From Streptomyces albiflavescens (GTDB taxonomy: Bacteria > Actinomycetota > Actinomycetes > Streptomycetales > Streptomycetaceae): a stretch of 64,000 bases of DNA. The position numbers and the translations under genes were made by a program. The stretch is taken from assembly GCF_014645835.1 (NCBI RefSeq), contig NZ_BMMM01000012.1:269474-333473 (forward strand). The letters are read 5' to 3'. Position 1 is the first letter of the stretch, and each line of letters opens with the position of its first letter. Shown here piece after piece: positions 51,118-60,469 of the stretch. The notes below the pieces were generated by a model. That model worked only from the letters and a program-made list of their open reading frames with translations. It did not search any database and was not told the DNA's origin.

Positions 51118-54054
51118 TCAGCCGCTTCCGGAGCTCTTGTCGCTGCTCTTACTTCCATCGCTGCTAGTGCCACCGCTGGTTTTGTCGGCCGTGGCCTGCG
51201 CGTCCTCCGCTCGTTTCAGCGCGTCCTCAAGATCCTTCTGTGCCTGGCCGTACGCCGGCCAGTCGCCCTTCTTCAGGGCTTCCTGTCCCTGATCGAAGGC
51301 CTTCTGGGCGTCCTTGAGCGCCTCTTGGACCGTTGGGTTGCTCGACGTGGGCGGCTTCGTGGTCCCCCCGTCGGACGGCGGGGTGGTCGAACCGTCCGCT
51401 CCGAAGACCTTGTTGAGCGCCTTGTCGAGTGTGTCCTCGAAGGCGGTGCTGCCTCCGTAGGTCACCAGCACCTTGCGCAGCAGTGGGTACTTGAGGTCAC
51501 CACCGCGTACGTAGACGGGCTCCACATAGAGCAGTCCTCCGTCGAGCGGAACCGTCAGCAGGTTGCCGTACTCGATGTCCGAGTCACCGCCCTTGAGGAG
51601 TCTGATGGACTCGGCGATGGATGGCTCGGAGTTGAACTGGCTCTGCACCCGTTTGGGTCCGTCGACGGTTCTGCCCGTCGGCAGTTTCAGGATGCTGATC
51701 TTGCCGTAACCGGGCTTGCCCGCTTCGGCGTTGACGGACACGAAGCCACTCAGGTTGTCACGGCCGTTGGGCGTCATCGTCGTCGTCAGCGAGAACGACT
51801 GCGTCGTCTCGCCGGGCAGCTTCATGCTCAGGTAGTAAGGCGGCACGGGCCCCGACTTGTTGGTCGGGTCGTCGGGGACCTGCCACACCTCACTGCCGCT
51901 GAGGAACGTCTGCGCGTCCTTGACGTGGTAGCGGGTGAGCAGTTCGCGCTGGACCTTGAACAGGTCCTGCGGATACCGCAGATGAGCCATCAGCGACGGC
52001 GAGATCGAGTCCTTGGACTCCACCGTGTTCGGGAACGCCTTCATCCAGGTCTTCAGGACCGGGTCCTTGGTGTCCCACTGGTAGAGCTTGACCTCGCCGG
52101 TGTACGCGTCGACGGTCGCCTTCACCGAGTTGCGGATGTAGTTGACCTGGTTCTGCTGGGCCACCACCGCGCGCTGGTTGTTGGCCGCCGTCAGCGAGTC
52201 CGCCGTCGTGTCACCGAGCGTGGTGCGGGAGGCGTACGGATAGCCGTTGGTGGTCGTGTACGCGTCGACGATCCACTGGATCTTCCCGTCGACGACCGCC
52301 GGGTAGGCGTCGCCGTCGATGGTCAGCCAGGGGGCGACCGCCTCGACCCGCTCCTTGGGCGTGCGGTTGTAGAGGATCCGCGAACCCTCGCCGATCGCAC
52401 CGGAGTACAGGATCTGCGGCTCGCCGAACGCCACCGCGTACGCGGCCCGGTTGATCGGGCTGGAGAGGCTGACGCCGCTCTTGCCCTTGTAGCTGGTGGT
52501 CTTCTCGCCGCTGTCGTCGGAGTAGTCGATCTCCTTCTGGGGACCGCCGACGATCGAGTACTGGGTGGTCTTCTCGCCGTAGTAGATCTGCTGCTGATAC
52601 GTGCCCAGGTCGCCCTTGGACGGCAGGTTGTACTCGGTGAAGACCGGGCGGCCCTCGCTGTCGGCCGAGGTGCCCTTGGCCGCGACGACGCCGTATCCGT
52701 GGGTGTAGCGGAAGTGGTCGTTGATCCAGTTGTTCTTCGGGATGCCCTGGAGGTTCAGCTCACGCAGACCGATGACCGTGTCCTGGGCCTTGCCGTCCTT
52801 GGTGTACCGGTCGACGTCCAGGTTCGACGGGAAGCCGTAGTAGTTCCGCACCTGCTGGAGCTGCTGGAAGGTCGGCGACACGATGTTCGGGTCCATCAGA
52901 CGGAGGCTCGCGGCGTTGTTCGCGTCGTCGCGCAGCGCGGCCTTGTCCTTGGTGTTGCTCGTGCCCGGGTAGTCCGTCACCTTGGTGCCGTCGATCCCGT
53001 ACGCCTCGCGGGTCGCCTTCAGGTTCTTCTCGACGTACGGCGCTTCCTTGGCCTGCTCGTTCGGCTGGACCTGGAACTTCTGGACGATCGCCGGGTACAG
53101 GCCGCCGATGAGGATCGCCGAGAGCACCATCAGGCCGAAGCCAATGACGGGCAGCTGCCAGGTGCGCCGCCACAGGGTGGCGAAGAAGAGCAGCGCGCAG
53201 ATGACGGCGATGCAGAACAGGATCGTCTTGGCGGGCAGATACGCGTTCGCGTCCACGTACCTCAGGCCCGTCCAGTTGCCGGTCGCCTTGAAGTCACTGG
53301 ACTTCACGGCGAGTCCGTACCGGTCCAGCCAGTAGGCGACCGCCTTCAGCGCGACGAAGATGCCGAGGAGCACCGAGAGGTGCCCGGTGGCCGCGCCCGT
53401 GGCGCGCGCCCCCGGGCTGGTGATCCGCAGCCCGCCGTACAGGTAGTGCGTGAGCGCGGCGGCGATCAGCGAGAGCACCGCGGCCGCGAAGCCGAAGCCG
53501 AGCAGGAAGCGGTACCAGGGCAGGTCGAAGGCGTAGAAGGAGACGTCGAGGTGGAACTGGGGGTCCTTCTGGTGGAAGGGCACCCCGTTCACCCACATCA
53601 GCCAGGTGCGCCACTGGCCCGAGGCGGATGCTCCGGCGATCAGCCCCACCAGGGAGGTGATGCCGAGCAGCAGCCACGTCTTGTAGGGCGCGATGCCCAT
53701 CCGGTACCGGTCGAGGCTCTGCTGCTCCATCGACATGGCGCTGAGCGGCGGGCGCAGCCGGTGCGCCAGCCAGATGTTCACGCCGACCGAGACCGCCATC
53801 AGCAGGCCGAAGACGAAGAAGAGCCCGACCTTGGTCCACAGGGTGGTCGTGAAGACGGACGAGTAATGAACCGATCGGTACCAGAGCCAGTCCGTCCAGA
53901 ACCCCGCGAACATGACGAAGGCCATGGCCAGCACGGCCAGCACACCCAACGTCATGAGCAGGGTCCGGACACGCCGGGAGGGTCGGCCCACTCTGATCCG
54001 TGGCCCCGTCGGGCCTCCGCCGCGGTCCGGCATCTGGAAAGCCAAGGTGCGCAC
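51118..54054 (-). CDS. UPF0182 large membrane protein
   Basis: A 978-residue protein of the actinobacterial/cyanobacterial UPF0182 (DUF1266-unrelated COG1615) family. Seven predicted helices lie in residues 30-330, then a large extracytoplasmic domain (about 330-890) containing family stretches such as WINDHFRYTHGYGVVAA and YVEPVYVRGGDLKYP. A Pro/Thr linker and a charged coiled-coil-like tail (AQKAFDQGQEALKKGDWPAYG) end the protein. Function unknown. GTG 54054 and ATG 54031-54033 (MPDRGGG) are both possible starts. Monocistronic, divergent from the PPA1309 gene. Confidence 0.9.
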   Translation of the reverse strand: MRTLAFQMPDRGGGPTGPRIRVGRPSRRVRTLLMTLGVLAVLAMAFVMFAGFWTDWLWYRSVHYSSVFTTTLWTKVGLFFVFGLLMAVSVGVNIWLAHRLRPPLSAMSMEQQSLDRYRMGIAPYKTWLLLGITSLVGLIAGASASGQWRTWLMWVNGVPFHQKDPQFHLDVSFYAFDLPWYRFLLGFGFAAAVLSLIAAALTHYLYGGLRITSPGARATGAATGHLSVLLGIFVALKAVAYWLDRYGLAVKSSDFKATGNWTGLRYVDANAYLPAKTILFCIAVICALLFFATLWRRTWQLPVIGFGLMVLSAILIGGLYPAIVQKFQVQPNEQAKEAPYVEKNLKATREAYGIDGTKVTDYPGTSNTKDKAALRDDANNAASLRLMDPNIVSPTFQQLQQVRNYYGFPSNLDVDRYTKDGKAQDTVIGLRELNLQGIPKNNWINDHFRYTHGYGVVAAKGTSADSEGRPVFTEYNLPSKGDLGTYQQQIYYGEKTTQYSIVGGPQKEIDYSDDSGEKTTSYKGKSGVSLSSPINRAAYAVAFGEPQILYSGAIGEGSRILYNRTPKERVEAVAPWLTIDGDAYPAVVDGKIQWIVDAYTTTNGYPYASRTTLGDTTADSLTAANNQRAVVAQQNQVNYIRNSVKATVDAYTGEVKLYQWDTKDPVLKTWMKAFPNTVESKDSISPSLMAHLRYPQDLFKVQRELLTRYHVKDAQTFLSGSEVWQVPDDPTNKSGPVPPYYLSMKLPGETTQSFSLTTTMTPNGRDNLSGFVSVNAEAGKPGYGKISILKLPTGRTVDGPKRVQSQFNSEPSIAESIRLLKGGDSDIEYGNLLTVPLDGGLLYVEPVYVRGGDLKYPLLRKVLVTYGGSTAFEDTLDKALNKVFGADGSTTPPSDGGTTKPPTSSNPTVQEALKDAQKAFDQGQEALKKGDWPAYGQAQKDLEDALKRAEDAQATADKTSGGTSSDGSKSSDKSSGSG

Positions 54055-54196
54055 CTCGAAGTCGCTGTTGATCCGTCAGGCCCCCGTGATGGTGGACCGT
54101 CCGTAAGGCTCCGTGATCGTGGGGCCTCATCTATGCAACTTACTCACGCTTTACTCGGTTCCCGCTTCCGGGTATTAACGAGGCAGGATTGTGACC

Positions 54197-54739
54197 ATGT
54201 CCAACACTCCCATGGCAGCGAGCCCGCTCACCCGGGCCGTACTCGAAATCGACGAGTACGCCTCCGGCCTCGGCTGGGACCAGCCCGCTCGCCTCTTCGC
54301 CCTCGTAGACACCGCGCGACTGCGGGCCCAGGAACCCGGCCTCGCGGCCCAGCTCGGCCTGCAGGACGAACCGGAGACCACCGGTCTCACCCCCATCGAG
54401 CAGGACGAGATCCCTGCCGACAAGCCGCTCGACGAGTTCCTCGGCACCATCGCCTGGCCGGACGCCGTGGTCGGCTGCGCGCTCACGGTGGAGCGGCTGA
54501 TGCTGCCGCCGTCCGCGGAAGCCTCCGTCCCGGAGGGCCTCAGCGAGAAGAAGCTCGCCAAGTGGGTCGCCGAGCACCCGGACCGTCAGGAGGTACGCAT
54601 GACGGTCGGCGTCCTGCGCGACGGCACCCGCGACTCGGCGCTCCGTCTGCGCGAGAAGGACGCGCCCACGGAGGTGCTCACGGGGTCGGGCCTGGTGCCG
54701 GGTCTGGCGGAGGCACTGTCGGCGACGTTCGCGGACTGA
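54197..54739 (+). CDS. PPA1309-family protein, unknown function
   Basis: A 180-residue cytoplasmic acidic protein of the actinobacterial PPA1309 family. Recognisable stretches are DEYASGLGWDQPARLFALVDT and LGTIAWPDAVVGCALTVERLMLP. No catalytic motif is seen. ATG 54197 (ribosome site AGGCAGGA) is preferred to GTG 54191. It is always found near the UPF0182 and PDZ/Lon genes in this genus, as here. Confidence 0.85.
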   Translation: MSNTPMAASPLTRAVLEIDEYASGLGWDQPARLFALVDTARLRAQEPGLAAQLGLQDEPETTGLTPIEQDEIPADKPLDEFLGTIAWPDAVVGCALTVERLMLPPSAEASVPEGLSEKKLAKWVAEHPDRQEVRMTVGVLRDGTRDSALRLREKDAPTEVLTGSGLVPGLAEALSATFAD

Positions 54740-54751
54740 TCTCTCGCTGTA

Positions 54752-54795
54752 CGTGGCTGGGGGCGCCCCCTGATTCCGGGGCGCCCCCAGCCACG
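54752..54795. terminator. Bidirectional terminator
   Basis: Perfect 18-bp stem (arm CGTGGCTGGGGGCGCCCC) with loop CTGATTCC between convergent genes. Confidence 0.95.
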
Positions 54796-54811
54796 CACAA
54801 CCCGATGTCCG

Positions 54812-55909
54812 TCAGCCCTTGGTGGTGCACTTCGGCAGGTCGGCCGTGTTGCCGGAGCTGATGTCCTTGAGGGCGCTCATCGCGTCGTCGATGGTGTTGA
54901 CCTTGACGAGAGTGAGCCCCTTGGGGGTGTCCTTGGCGGCGGCCGCGCAGTTGTCCTTGGGCGTCAGGAAGTACTGGGCGCCCTTCTCGCGCGCGCCCAC
55001 CGTCTTCATCTCGATGCCGCCGATCGGGCCGACCTTGCCGTCGTCGTCGATGGTGCCCGTGCCGGCCACGAACTTGCCGCCGGTGAGGTTCCCCGGGGTG
55101 ATCTTGTCCACTATGCCGAGCGCGAACATCAGACCGGCGCTCGGTCCGCCGACGTCTGCCAGCTTGATGTCGATGGTGAACGGGAACGTGTGATCGGTCC
55201 CGGCCGAGATCCCGACGATCGCCCGATCCTTACCACTGTCGTCGGACTTGGTCGTGGTGATCGTCACATCCTTGGTCGCCGTCGCCGTCTTGTTCTCCTT
55301 CTCGGCGGCGGCCTGCTCCTTGGCGGGCACGATCGTGAAGACGACCTTGTCGCCCGGCTTGTGCTTGGTGACCAGCTTCGCGACCTCGTCGGGCGCCTTC
55401 ACCGTCGTACCGTCGACGGCCTTGATGACGTCTCCGGCGTGCAGGCGGCCTTCGGCCGGGGAGCCCTTGAGGACCGTGGAGACGATCACCCAGGACTTCA
55501 CCGGGATGTTCAGCTCCTTGAGGGCGGCCACCTTGGCGCTCTCCTGGGACTGGCTGAACTCCTCGGCGTTCTCCTGCGTCGACTGCTCCTCGGTCTTGCC
55601 GTCGGGGTAGAGCGTGTCGTGCGGCACGACCTTGTTGTCATGCGCCAGCCACCCGTACACGGCCTCGACGAGGTTCATGTTGTAGTCGGCGCTGGTGACC
55701 CGGACCGTGGTCATGTTCAGATTCCCGGTGGCCGGATACGTCTTGTGCCCGGAGATCTGCAGCACCGGCTCGCCGTCGTGCTCGCCCAGTGTGTTCACCG
55801 TGGGGCCCGGTGACATCTCCGAGTACGGCACTTTGATGAACACTCCCGCGCACAGGAGCGCGATCAGGATCAGAGTGGAGGCGAGCATCGTCGCGGTGCG
55901 GCGTGGCAT
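54812..55909 (-). CDS. Membrane-anchored PDZ/Lon-like serine protease (YlbL family)
   Basis: A 365-residue protein: one N-terminal helix (about 8-25), an extracytoplasmic region, a PDZ domain (about 130-205; GSPAEGRLHAGDVIKAVDG) and a C-terminal S16 Lon-type domain with the Ser-Lys dyad, Ser in VGGPSAGLMFALG and Lys in GGIEMKTVGAREKGAQYF. Family members are YlbL-like proteases, some of which act in cell-division checkpoints; the substrate here is unknown. Confidence 0.9.
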   Translation of the reverse strand: MPRRTATMLASTLILIALLCAGVFIKVPYSEMSPGPTVNTLGEHDGEPVLQISGHKTYPATGNLNMTTVRVTSADYNMNLVEAVYGWLAHDNKVVPHDTLYPDGKTEEQSTQENAEEFSQSQESAKVAALKELNIPVKSWVIVSTVLKGSPAEGRLHAGDVIKAVDGTTVKAPDEVAKLVTKHKPGDKVVFTIVPAKEQAAAEKENKTATATKDVTITTTKSDDSGKDRAIVGISAGTDHTFPFTIDIKLADVGGPSAGLMFALGIVDKITPGNLTGGKFVAGTGTIDDDGKVGPIGGIEMKTVGAREKGAQYFLTPKDNCAAAAKDTPKGLTLVKVNTIDDAMSALKDISSGNTADLPKCTTKG

Positions 55910-56027
55910 GGAACGACAGTACGGGACGGTGCTGTAAGCGCACCGTCGGGGCCGTCCGTACGGGGTGGGACGGAGACGGGCTCACAGGCCGGGAGGGCGG
56001 TGGATACGGGGTCGGAGTGCGGAGGAC

Positions 56028-56231
56028 TCACACGGCGTCGGAGTGGGACTTCTCGCCGTCCGCGGACCTCTCGATGGCGTCGGGCCTCTCCATGGCTTCA
56101 CGGAAGCGCGTGTACCCCGCGAGCTCGATACCGTCTCCCGCCGTCTTGCGATTCCGGCCGGCCCAACTGCCCCACAGTCCGGCACCGACCGCAGCCACAA
56201 GCGGGATCAGCAACCAGGTGAGCGCCGCCAT
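56028..56231 (-). CDS. Small membrane-anchored protein, unknown
   Basis: A 67-residue protein with one N-terminal helix (LLIPLVAAVGAGLWGSWAG, about 7-25) and a charged tail. GGGAGGTCGAC before ATG 56231 is a strong ribosome site. Similar short proteins occur here in other Streptomyces. Possibly in the same transcript as the PDZ/Lon gene 118 bp downstream. Confidence 0.7.
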   Translation of the reverse strand: MAALTWLLIPLVAAVGAGLWGSWAGRNRKTAGDGIELAGYTRFREAMERPDAIERSADGEKSHSDAV

Positions 56232-56361
56232 GTCGACCTCCCAACCCCATGAGCGACCGCAACTGACTGATCAGCAGATTACCCATCCGCAGTGCTAACG
56301 CTCACGGCAGGGGCCCGGTTACGCAACCGGAGGGCAGGTGAGAGGTTGGTTAACCCTCAAG

Positions 56362-56545
56362 GCCGAATGAGCGGCCGAATTCTCTGGCCGAACGAGAAGC
56401 CGGATCGTCGGCCGAATGCCCCGGCGGATCCTCGGGCTCAACGACCGGGCGGATCCTCGGGCCGAACCACCGGGCCGAACGACCGGGCCGACCCCCTCGG
56501 GCCGAACGAGCGGGCCGATCCCCTCGGGCCGAATGACGGGCGGCC
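56362..56545. repeat. Degenerate 13-14-bp tandem repeat
   Basis: About 13 units related to GGGCCGAACGACC run without interruption up to the moaE stop codon (56546). The 313-bp gap 56232-56545 holds no gene. Confidence 0.85.
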
Positions 56546-57007
56546 TCAGCAGGCTCCGACCCACTCCTCCGTGCCGTCGGAGAACTTCTGGTGCTTCCAG
56601 ATGGGCACTTCGTGCTTCAGGTCGTCGATGAGCTTGCGACACGCCTCGAAGGCCTCGCCCCGATGCGGGCACGAAACGGCGACGACGACCGCGAGGTCAC
56701 CCACGGCCAGGTCCCCGATGCGGTGCACGGCGGCCAACGCCCGCACCGGATACTCGGCGACCACCTTCTCGGCGACCCGCAGCATCTCCGCCTCTGCGCT
56801 GGGGTGACACGAATACCCCAGCTCATCGACGTCGGCACCCCCGTCATGATTCCGGACGGTCCCCACGAACAGCGCGGTCCCCCCGGAGGCGTCGTCCCCC
56901 ACCGCCTTGAAGACCTCGTCCAAGGAGAGCGGCGTCTCGCGAATGGCGATCAACTTGATCGCGTCCTGCGCCGCCTGCTCACCGGGATGGTCGTTCATGG
57001 ATGCCAT
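56546..57007 (-). CDS. moaE: Molybdopterin synthase catalytic subunit MoaE
   Basis: Large subunit of molybdopterin synthase (153 residues), which inserts sulfur into precursor Z during molybdenum-cofactor synthesis. Motifs: ALFVGTVRNHDGG, LGYSCHPSAEAEM, AVSCPHRGEAFEACR and the catalytic lysine segment IWKHQKFSDGTEEW. Start ATG 57007 or 56998. No moaD or other moa gene is adjacent, so its partner must come from elsewhere. Confidence 0.92.
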   Translation of the reverse strand: MASMNDHPGEQAAQDAIKLIAIRETPLSLDEVFKAVGDDASGGTALFVGTVRNHDGGADVDELGYSCHPSAEAEMLRVAEKVVAEYPVRALAAVHRIGDLAVGDLAVVVAVSCPHRGEAFEACRKLIDDLKHEVPIWKHQKFSDGTEEWVGAC

Positions 57008-57135
57008 GGGCCCATCGTGCCCCACACCACTGACAACACGAAATAGAGGTTTCACCCGGCACACGCGCGTGCGCCTTTGGAGCCTCCTACAGGAGATCGT
57101 TCAGCCCGTGCCACCCAGGCCGGACCCAGACCCCC

Positions 57136-58248
57136 TCAGACCCGCCGCCGAGCCTTCCGAGCCCGCCGGACCACGGCAGCGGCACCCAGCAGCGCCACCG
57201 TCGCCCCCGCGGCCCCAGCCGCGGTCGCGTCCTTGCGCCCGAGCCGCCGCCCGGCCACGGTGTGCCGCCCGGCAACCTCCTCCAGCAGCTCCGCGAGGAC
57301 CTCCTCATTGGTCCACTGCGGCCGCCACCCGGCGTCGTGCAGCCGACTCCCGCTCACCACCCAGGGATACATCGTGTACGCCAGGTCCCCGGCGGGCGAA
57401 GGAGTGAGCCCGATCCGGTGAAGCCGAGCGGCGGCCCCCAGAGCGACGGCGGACGGCAGTTCCATCCGCCGAATGCCGCTCAGCTCCTCGACCTCCTCCT
57501 GCTCCAGCCATCCGTCACACCCGACGGCGAGCTCCCCCTCCACCTTCTCCACGACGGCGTACTCCAGAGCGCTGCACAGGTCCTCGACGTGGCAGAACTG
57601 CCAGGCAGGCCGGGATCCCGCCACCACGAGCAGTCGAGGCGACTCGAAATACCTGGTCAGAGCGGTATCGGTGCCACCGACGAGCACGGCCGGCCGCACG
57701 ACGGTGACATTGAGACCCGGATGCGCCCGCGGCGCCCGCCGCGCGAGCCGCTCGATCTCCAGAAGGTCGCCGACGCCCGTGGCCTCGGCCGTCGCCCGCA
57801 ATTCGGCGTCCTCGGAGAGCGGCAGTTCGTTGTCGGGCAGCGCCCCGTAGACCATCGCGGACGTGCACAGCACCACGCGATGGACCCCGGCCGCGGCAGC
57901 GGCCGTGAGCACGGTCTGCGTCCCCCGAACGTTGTATGCCGTCCGCGCCGCCGCGTCCGTCTCCAGATCGAGGTCCAGCGCGAGATGCACCACGACATCC
58001 GCCCCGCGCAGCTTCTCGGCGATCGCCGGGTCCCGGACGTCCAGGATGTGCCACTGAGCGGCCGCGCACTCGCCGCGCCGCTCGTCGATGGCGATGACCT
58101 GCTTGATCTCCTCGCTGGCGGCGAGCCGCTCGGTGAGCAGCGCACCCACACCGGAAGCGGCGCCGGTGACCGCGACGACGGGCCCGCGTGGAGCTGGGCT
58201 GGTTGAGTGGTTTCGCGCTGCGCGAACCTGCGGATCTGGGGAACTCAC
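57136..58248 (-). CDS. Membrane-anchored NAD-dependent epimerase/dehydratase (extended SDR)
   Basis: A 370-residue extended SDR: cofactor motif AVTGAASGVGALL (about 25-37), DVRDP acidic cap and TSAMVYGAL with the Y region; the usual Y-x3-K is not clear, so activity may be altered. A C-terminal hydrophobic segment (GAAGATVALLGAAAVV) with a basic end RRARKARRRV anchors it to the membrane. GTG 58248 with GGAG 7 nt upstream is preferred over the long open frame to 58830. Substrate unknown. Confidence 0.8.
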   Translation of the reverse strand: MSSPDPQVRAARNHSTSPAPRGPVVAVTGAASGVGALLTERLAASEEIKQVIAIDERRGECAAAQWHILDVRDPAIAEKLRGADVVVHLALDLDLETDAAARTAYNVRGTQTVLTAAAAAGVHRVVLCTSAMVYGALPDNELPLSEDAELRATAEATGVGDLLEIERLARRAPRAHPGLNVTVVRPAVLVGGTDTALTRYFESPRLLVVAGSRPAWQFCHVEDLCSALEYAVVEKVEGELAVGCDGWLEQEEVEELSGIRRMELPSAVALGAAARLHRIGLTPSPAGDLAYTMYPWVVSGSRLHDAGWRPQWTNEEVLAELLEEVAGRHTVAGRRLGRKDATAAGAAGATVALLGAAAVVRRARKARRRV

Positions 58249-58439
58249 CGGGCGTCTCCAGCGGTTGTCTTCAGTAACGGACACGCGTGACGCGTCCGTA
58301 CCAGGTGGCATCCATCCTGCCGCAGGCCAAGAGTCGGCGAAGCACCGACGCCCGATCGGGCTGTGGTGTCTACGCTGGGTGGTGTTGTCGGGCAGCCGCC
58401 GTCGGAACGAACCGGCGGCCTTACCAGCCGAGGAATCCC

Positions 58440-59870
58440 GTGAGTGACACCCCATTCGGATTCGGCCTTCCGCCGGAGGAGCCGGAGAACGGCGACGAGG
58501 GCAAGAAGAAGGACCAGGAGAGCGGCGGTGGTCAGGGACCGTTCGGTTTCGGGCTGCCCGGAGCCGGTGGTCCCGGAGCCGACAATCCGCTCGCAGCCAT
58601 GTTCGGTTCCATGAACCCCAATGATCTGGGCGCCGCGTTCCAGCAGCTGGGCCAGATGCTCTCGTACGAGGGCGGGCCGGTGAACTGGGACATGGCCAAG
58701 CAGATCGCCCGTCAGACGGTCTCCCAGGGCGCCCCTGGTGGCACCAAGGACGCGAGTATCGGTCCCTCCGAGCGCTCCGCGGTCGAGGAGGCCGTGCGCC
58801 TGGCCGACCTGTGGCTGGACGACGCGACATCGCTGCCGTCCGGCGCCGGCTCCGCCGTGGCCTGGAGCCGCGCGGAGTGGGTCGAGGCGACCCTGCCCGT
58901 GTGGAAGGAGCTCGTCGACCCGGTCGCCGAGCGCGTCGGCGCGGCCATGGGCGACGTCCTGCCGGAGGAGATGCAGGCCATGGCGGGCCCGCTCATCGGC
59001 ATGATGCGCTCCATGGGCGGCGCCATGTTCGGCACGCAGATCGGGCAGGCCGTCGGCGTGCTCGCGGGCGAGGTCGTCGGCTCGACCGACATCGGCCTGC
59101 CGCTGGGCCCGGCGGGCAAGGCCGCGCTGCTGCCGCTGAACATCGAGTCGTTCGGCAAGGACCTGGGCGTCCCCCAGGAGGAGGTACGGCTCTACCTCGC
59201 CCTGCGCGAGGCCGCCCACCAGCGCCTCTTCGCACACGTGCCGTGGCTGCGTTCGCACCTGTTCGGCGCGGTCGAGGGCTTCGCGCGCGGCATCAAGGTC
59301 GACACGGCCAAGCTGGAGGACGTGGTCGGCCAGTTCGACCCGCAGAACCCGGAGGAGCTCCAGCAGGCGCTCCAGCAGGGCATGTTCCAGCCGGAGGACA
59401 CCCCGGAGCAGAAGGCCGCGCTGGCCCGTCTGGAGACGGCGCTCGCGCTGGTCGAGGGCTGGGTGGACGCGGTCGTGCACTCGGCCGCCAAGCCGCGTCT
59501 GTCGTCCGCCGACGCGCTGCGTGAGACCCTGCGCCGCCGGCGTGCCACGGGCGGCCCCGCCGAGCAGACGTTCGCCACGCTGATCGGCCTGGAGCTGCGC
59601 CCGCGCCGACTGCGGGACGCCTCGCGGCTGTGGGCCTCGCTCACGGACGCGCGCGGCGTCGACGGCCGCGACGGCCTGTGGGCCCACCCGGACATGCTGC
59701 CGACCGCGTCCGACCTGGACGACCCGGACGGCTTCGTGCACCGCGAGCAGCTGGACTTCTCCGAGATCGACAAGATGCTCGGCGAGGCGGCGAGCGGCTC
59801 CGCCGAGAAGCCGAACCTGACGAAGGACGACGCCCCCAAGGACGACGACAAGGGCGACGACGCCGAGTGA
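58440..59870 (+). CDS. DUF2342 putative zinc metallopeptidase
   Basis: A 476-residue protein of the actinobacterial DUF2342 family, whose members are annotated as F420-associated or zinc-dependent metallopeptidases. A Gly/Pro-rich N-terminus (1-50) with repeated FGFGLP precedes helical sequence. LYLALREAAHQRLFAHVPWL (about 248-267) is the probable metal-site helix. An acidic Asp/Lys tail ends the protein. GTG 58440 follows GAGGAAT. The stop overlaps the Nudix start (GTGA), so they are co-translated. Activity is not proven by sequence. Confidence 0.85.
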   Translation: MSDTPFGFGLPPEEPENGDEGKKKDQESGGGQGPFGFGLPGAGGPGADNPLAAMFGSMNPNDLGAAFQQLGQMLSYEGGPVNWDMAKQIARQTVSQGAPGGTKDASIGPSERSAVEEAVRLADLWLDDATSLPSGAGSAVAWSRAEWVEATLPVWKELVDPVAERVGAAMGDVLPEEMQAMAGPLIGMMRSMGGAMFGTQIGQAVGVLAGEVVGSTDIGLPLGPAGKAALLPLNIESFGKDLGVPQEEVRLYLALREAAHQRLFAHVPWLRSHLFGAVEGFARGIKVDTAKLEDVVGQFDPQNPEELQQALQQGMFQPEDTPEQKAALARLETALALVEGWVDAVVHSAAKPRLSSADALRETLRRRRATGGPAEQTFATLIGLELRPRRLRDASRLWASLTDARGVDGRDGLWAHPDMLPTASDLDDPDGFVHREQLDFSEIDKMLGEAASGSAEKPNLTKDDAPKDDDKGDDAE

Positions 59871-60388
59871 GCCTTCACGACGACGCGGTCCTCGTACTGA
59901 AGAGCTACGAGGACCAGGAAGAGCTGCGCCAGGCCTATCTGGACCACCTGGCGGCGCACCCCGACGGCATGTGGAAGTCGTGCCACTCCGGGCACGTCAC
60001 GGCGAGCGCCCTGGTGATCGATCCCGAGGGCGGCCGGGTGCTGCTCACGCTCCACAAGAAGCTGCGGATGTGGCTGCAGATGGGCGGCCACTGCGAGCCG
60101 GGTGACGCGTCCCTGGAGGCCGCGGCCCTGCGCGAGGCCACGGAGGAGTCCGGTGTCGCGGGGCTGACGCTGCTTCCGGGCGGGCCGGTCCGCCTCGACC
60201 GCCATCCGATTCCGCCGCCGTGCCACTGCCACTTCGACGTCCAGTACGCCGTGCTGGCACCGCCGGACGCGGTGCACGCGATCAGTGATGAGTCGCTCGA
60301 CGTGCGCTGGTTCGCGTACGACGAGGTGGCGGACGTGGCCGACGAGTCCGTCGTACGCCTGCTGGAAGCGACGCGCGCCAGGCTCTGA
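59867..60388 (+). CDS. Nudix hydrolase
   Basis: A 173-residue Nudix protein with the complete box G-x5-E-x7-R-E-x2-E-E-x-G: it starts at GGHCEPGDASLEAAALREA (about 75-93) and continues TEESGV. It hydrolyses a nucleoside diphosphate linked to another group; the substrate is not predictable. GTG 59867 overlaps the DUF2342 stop. Confidence 0.9.
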   Translation: MSLHDDAVLVLKSYEDQEELRQAYLDHLAAHPDGMWKSCHSGHVTASALVIDPEGGRVLLTLHKKLRMWLQMGGHCEPGDASLEAAALREATEESGVAGLTLLPGGPVRLDRHPIPPPCHCHFDVQYAVLAPPDAVHAISDESLDVRWFAYDEVADVADESVVRLLEATRARL

Positions 60389-60410
60389 ACGGGCCACAGG
60401 CTCTGAACCT

Positions 60411-60444
60411 GTAAGGGGCGACCGCCATGACGGTCGCCCCTTAC
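60411..60444. terminator. Bidirectional terminator
   Basis: Perfect 14-bp stem GTAAGGGGCGACCG and complement with loop CCATGA between the Nudix and AIM24 genes, which converge. Confidence 0.93.
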
Positions 60445-60469
60445 GTTTGCCTGCCGGCCTGCCGGGTGG

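Noticed and set aside
51325..54861. Rightward open frame of about 1,180 codons
   Set aside because: Antisense to the UPF0182 gene, whose domains are recognisable; product is Arg/Val/Leu/Asp-rich without domains.
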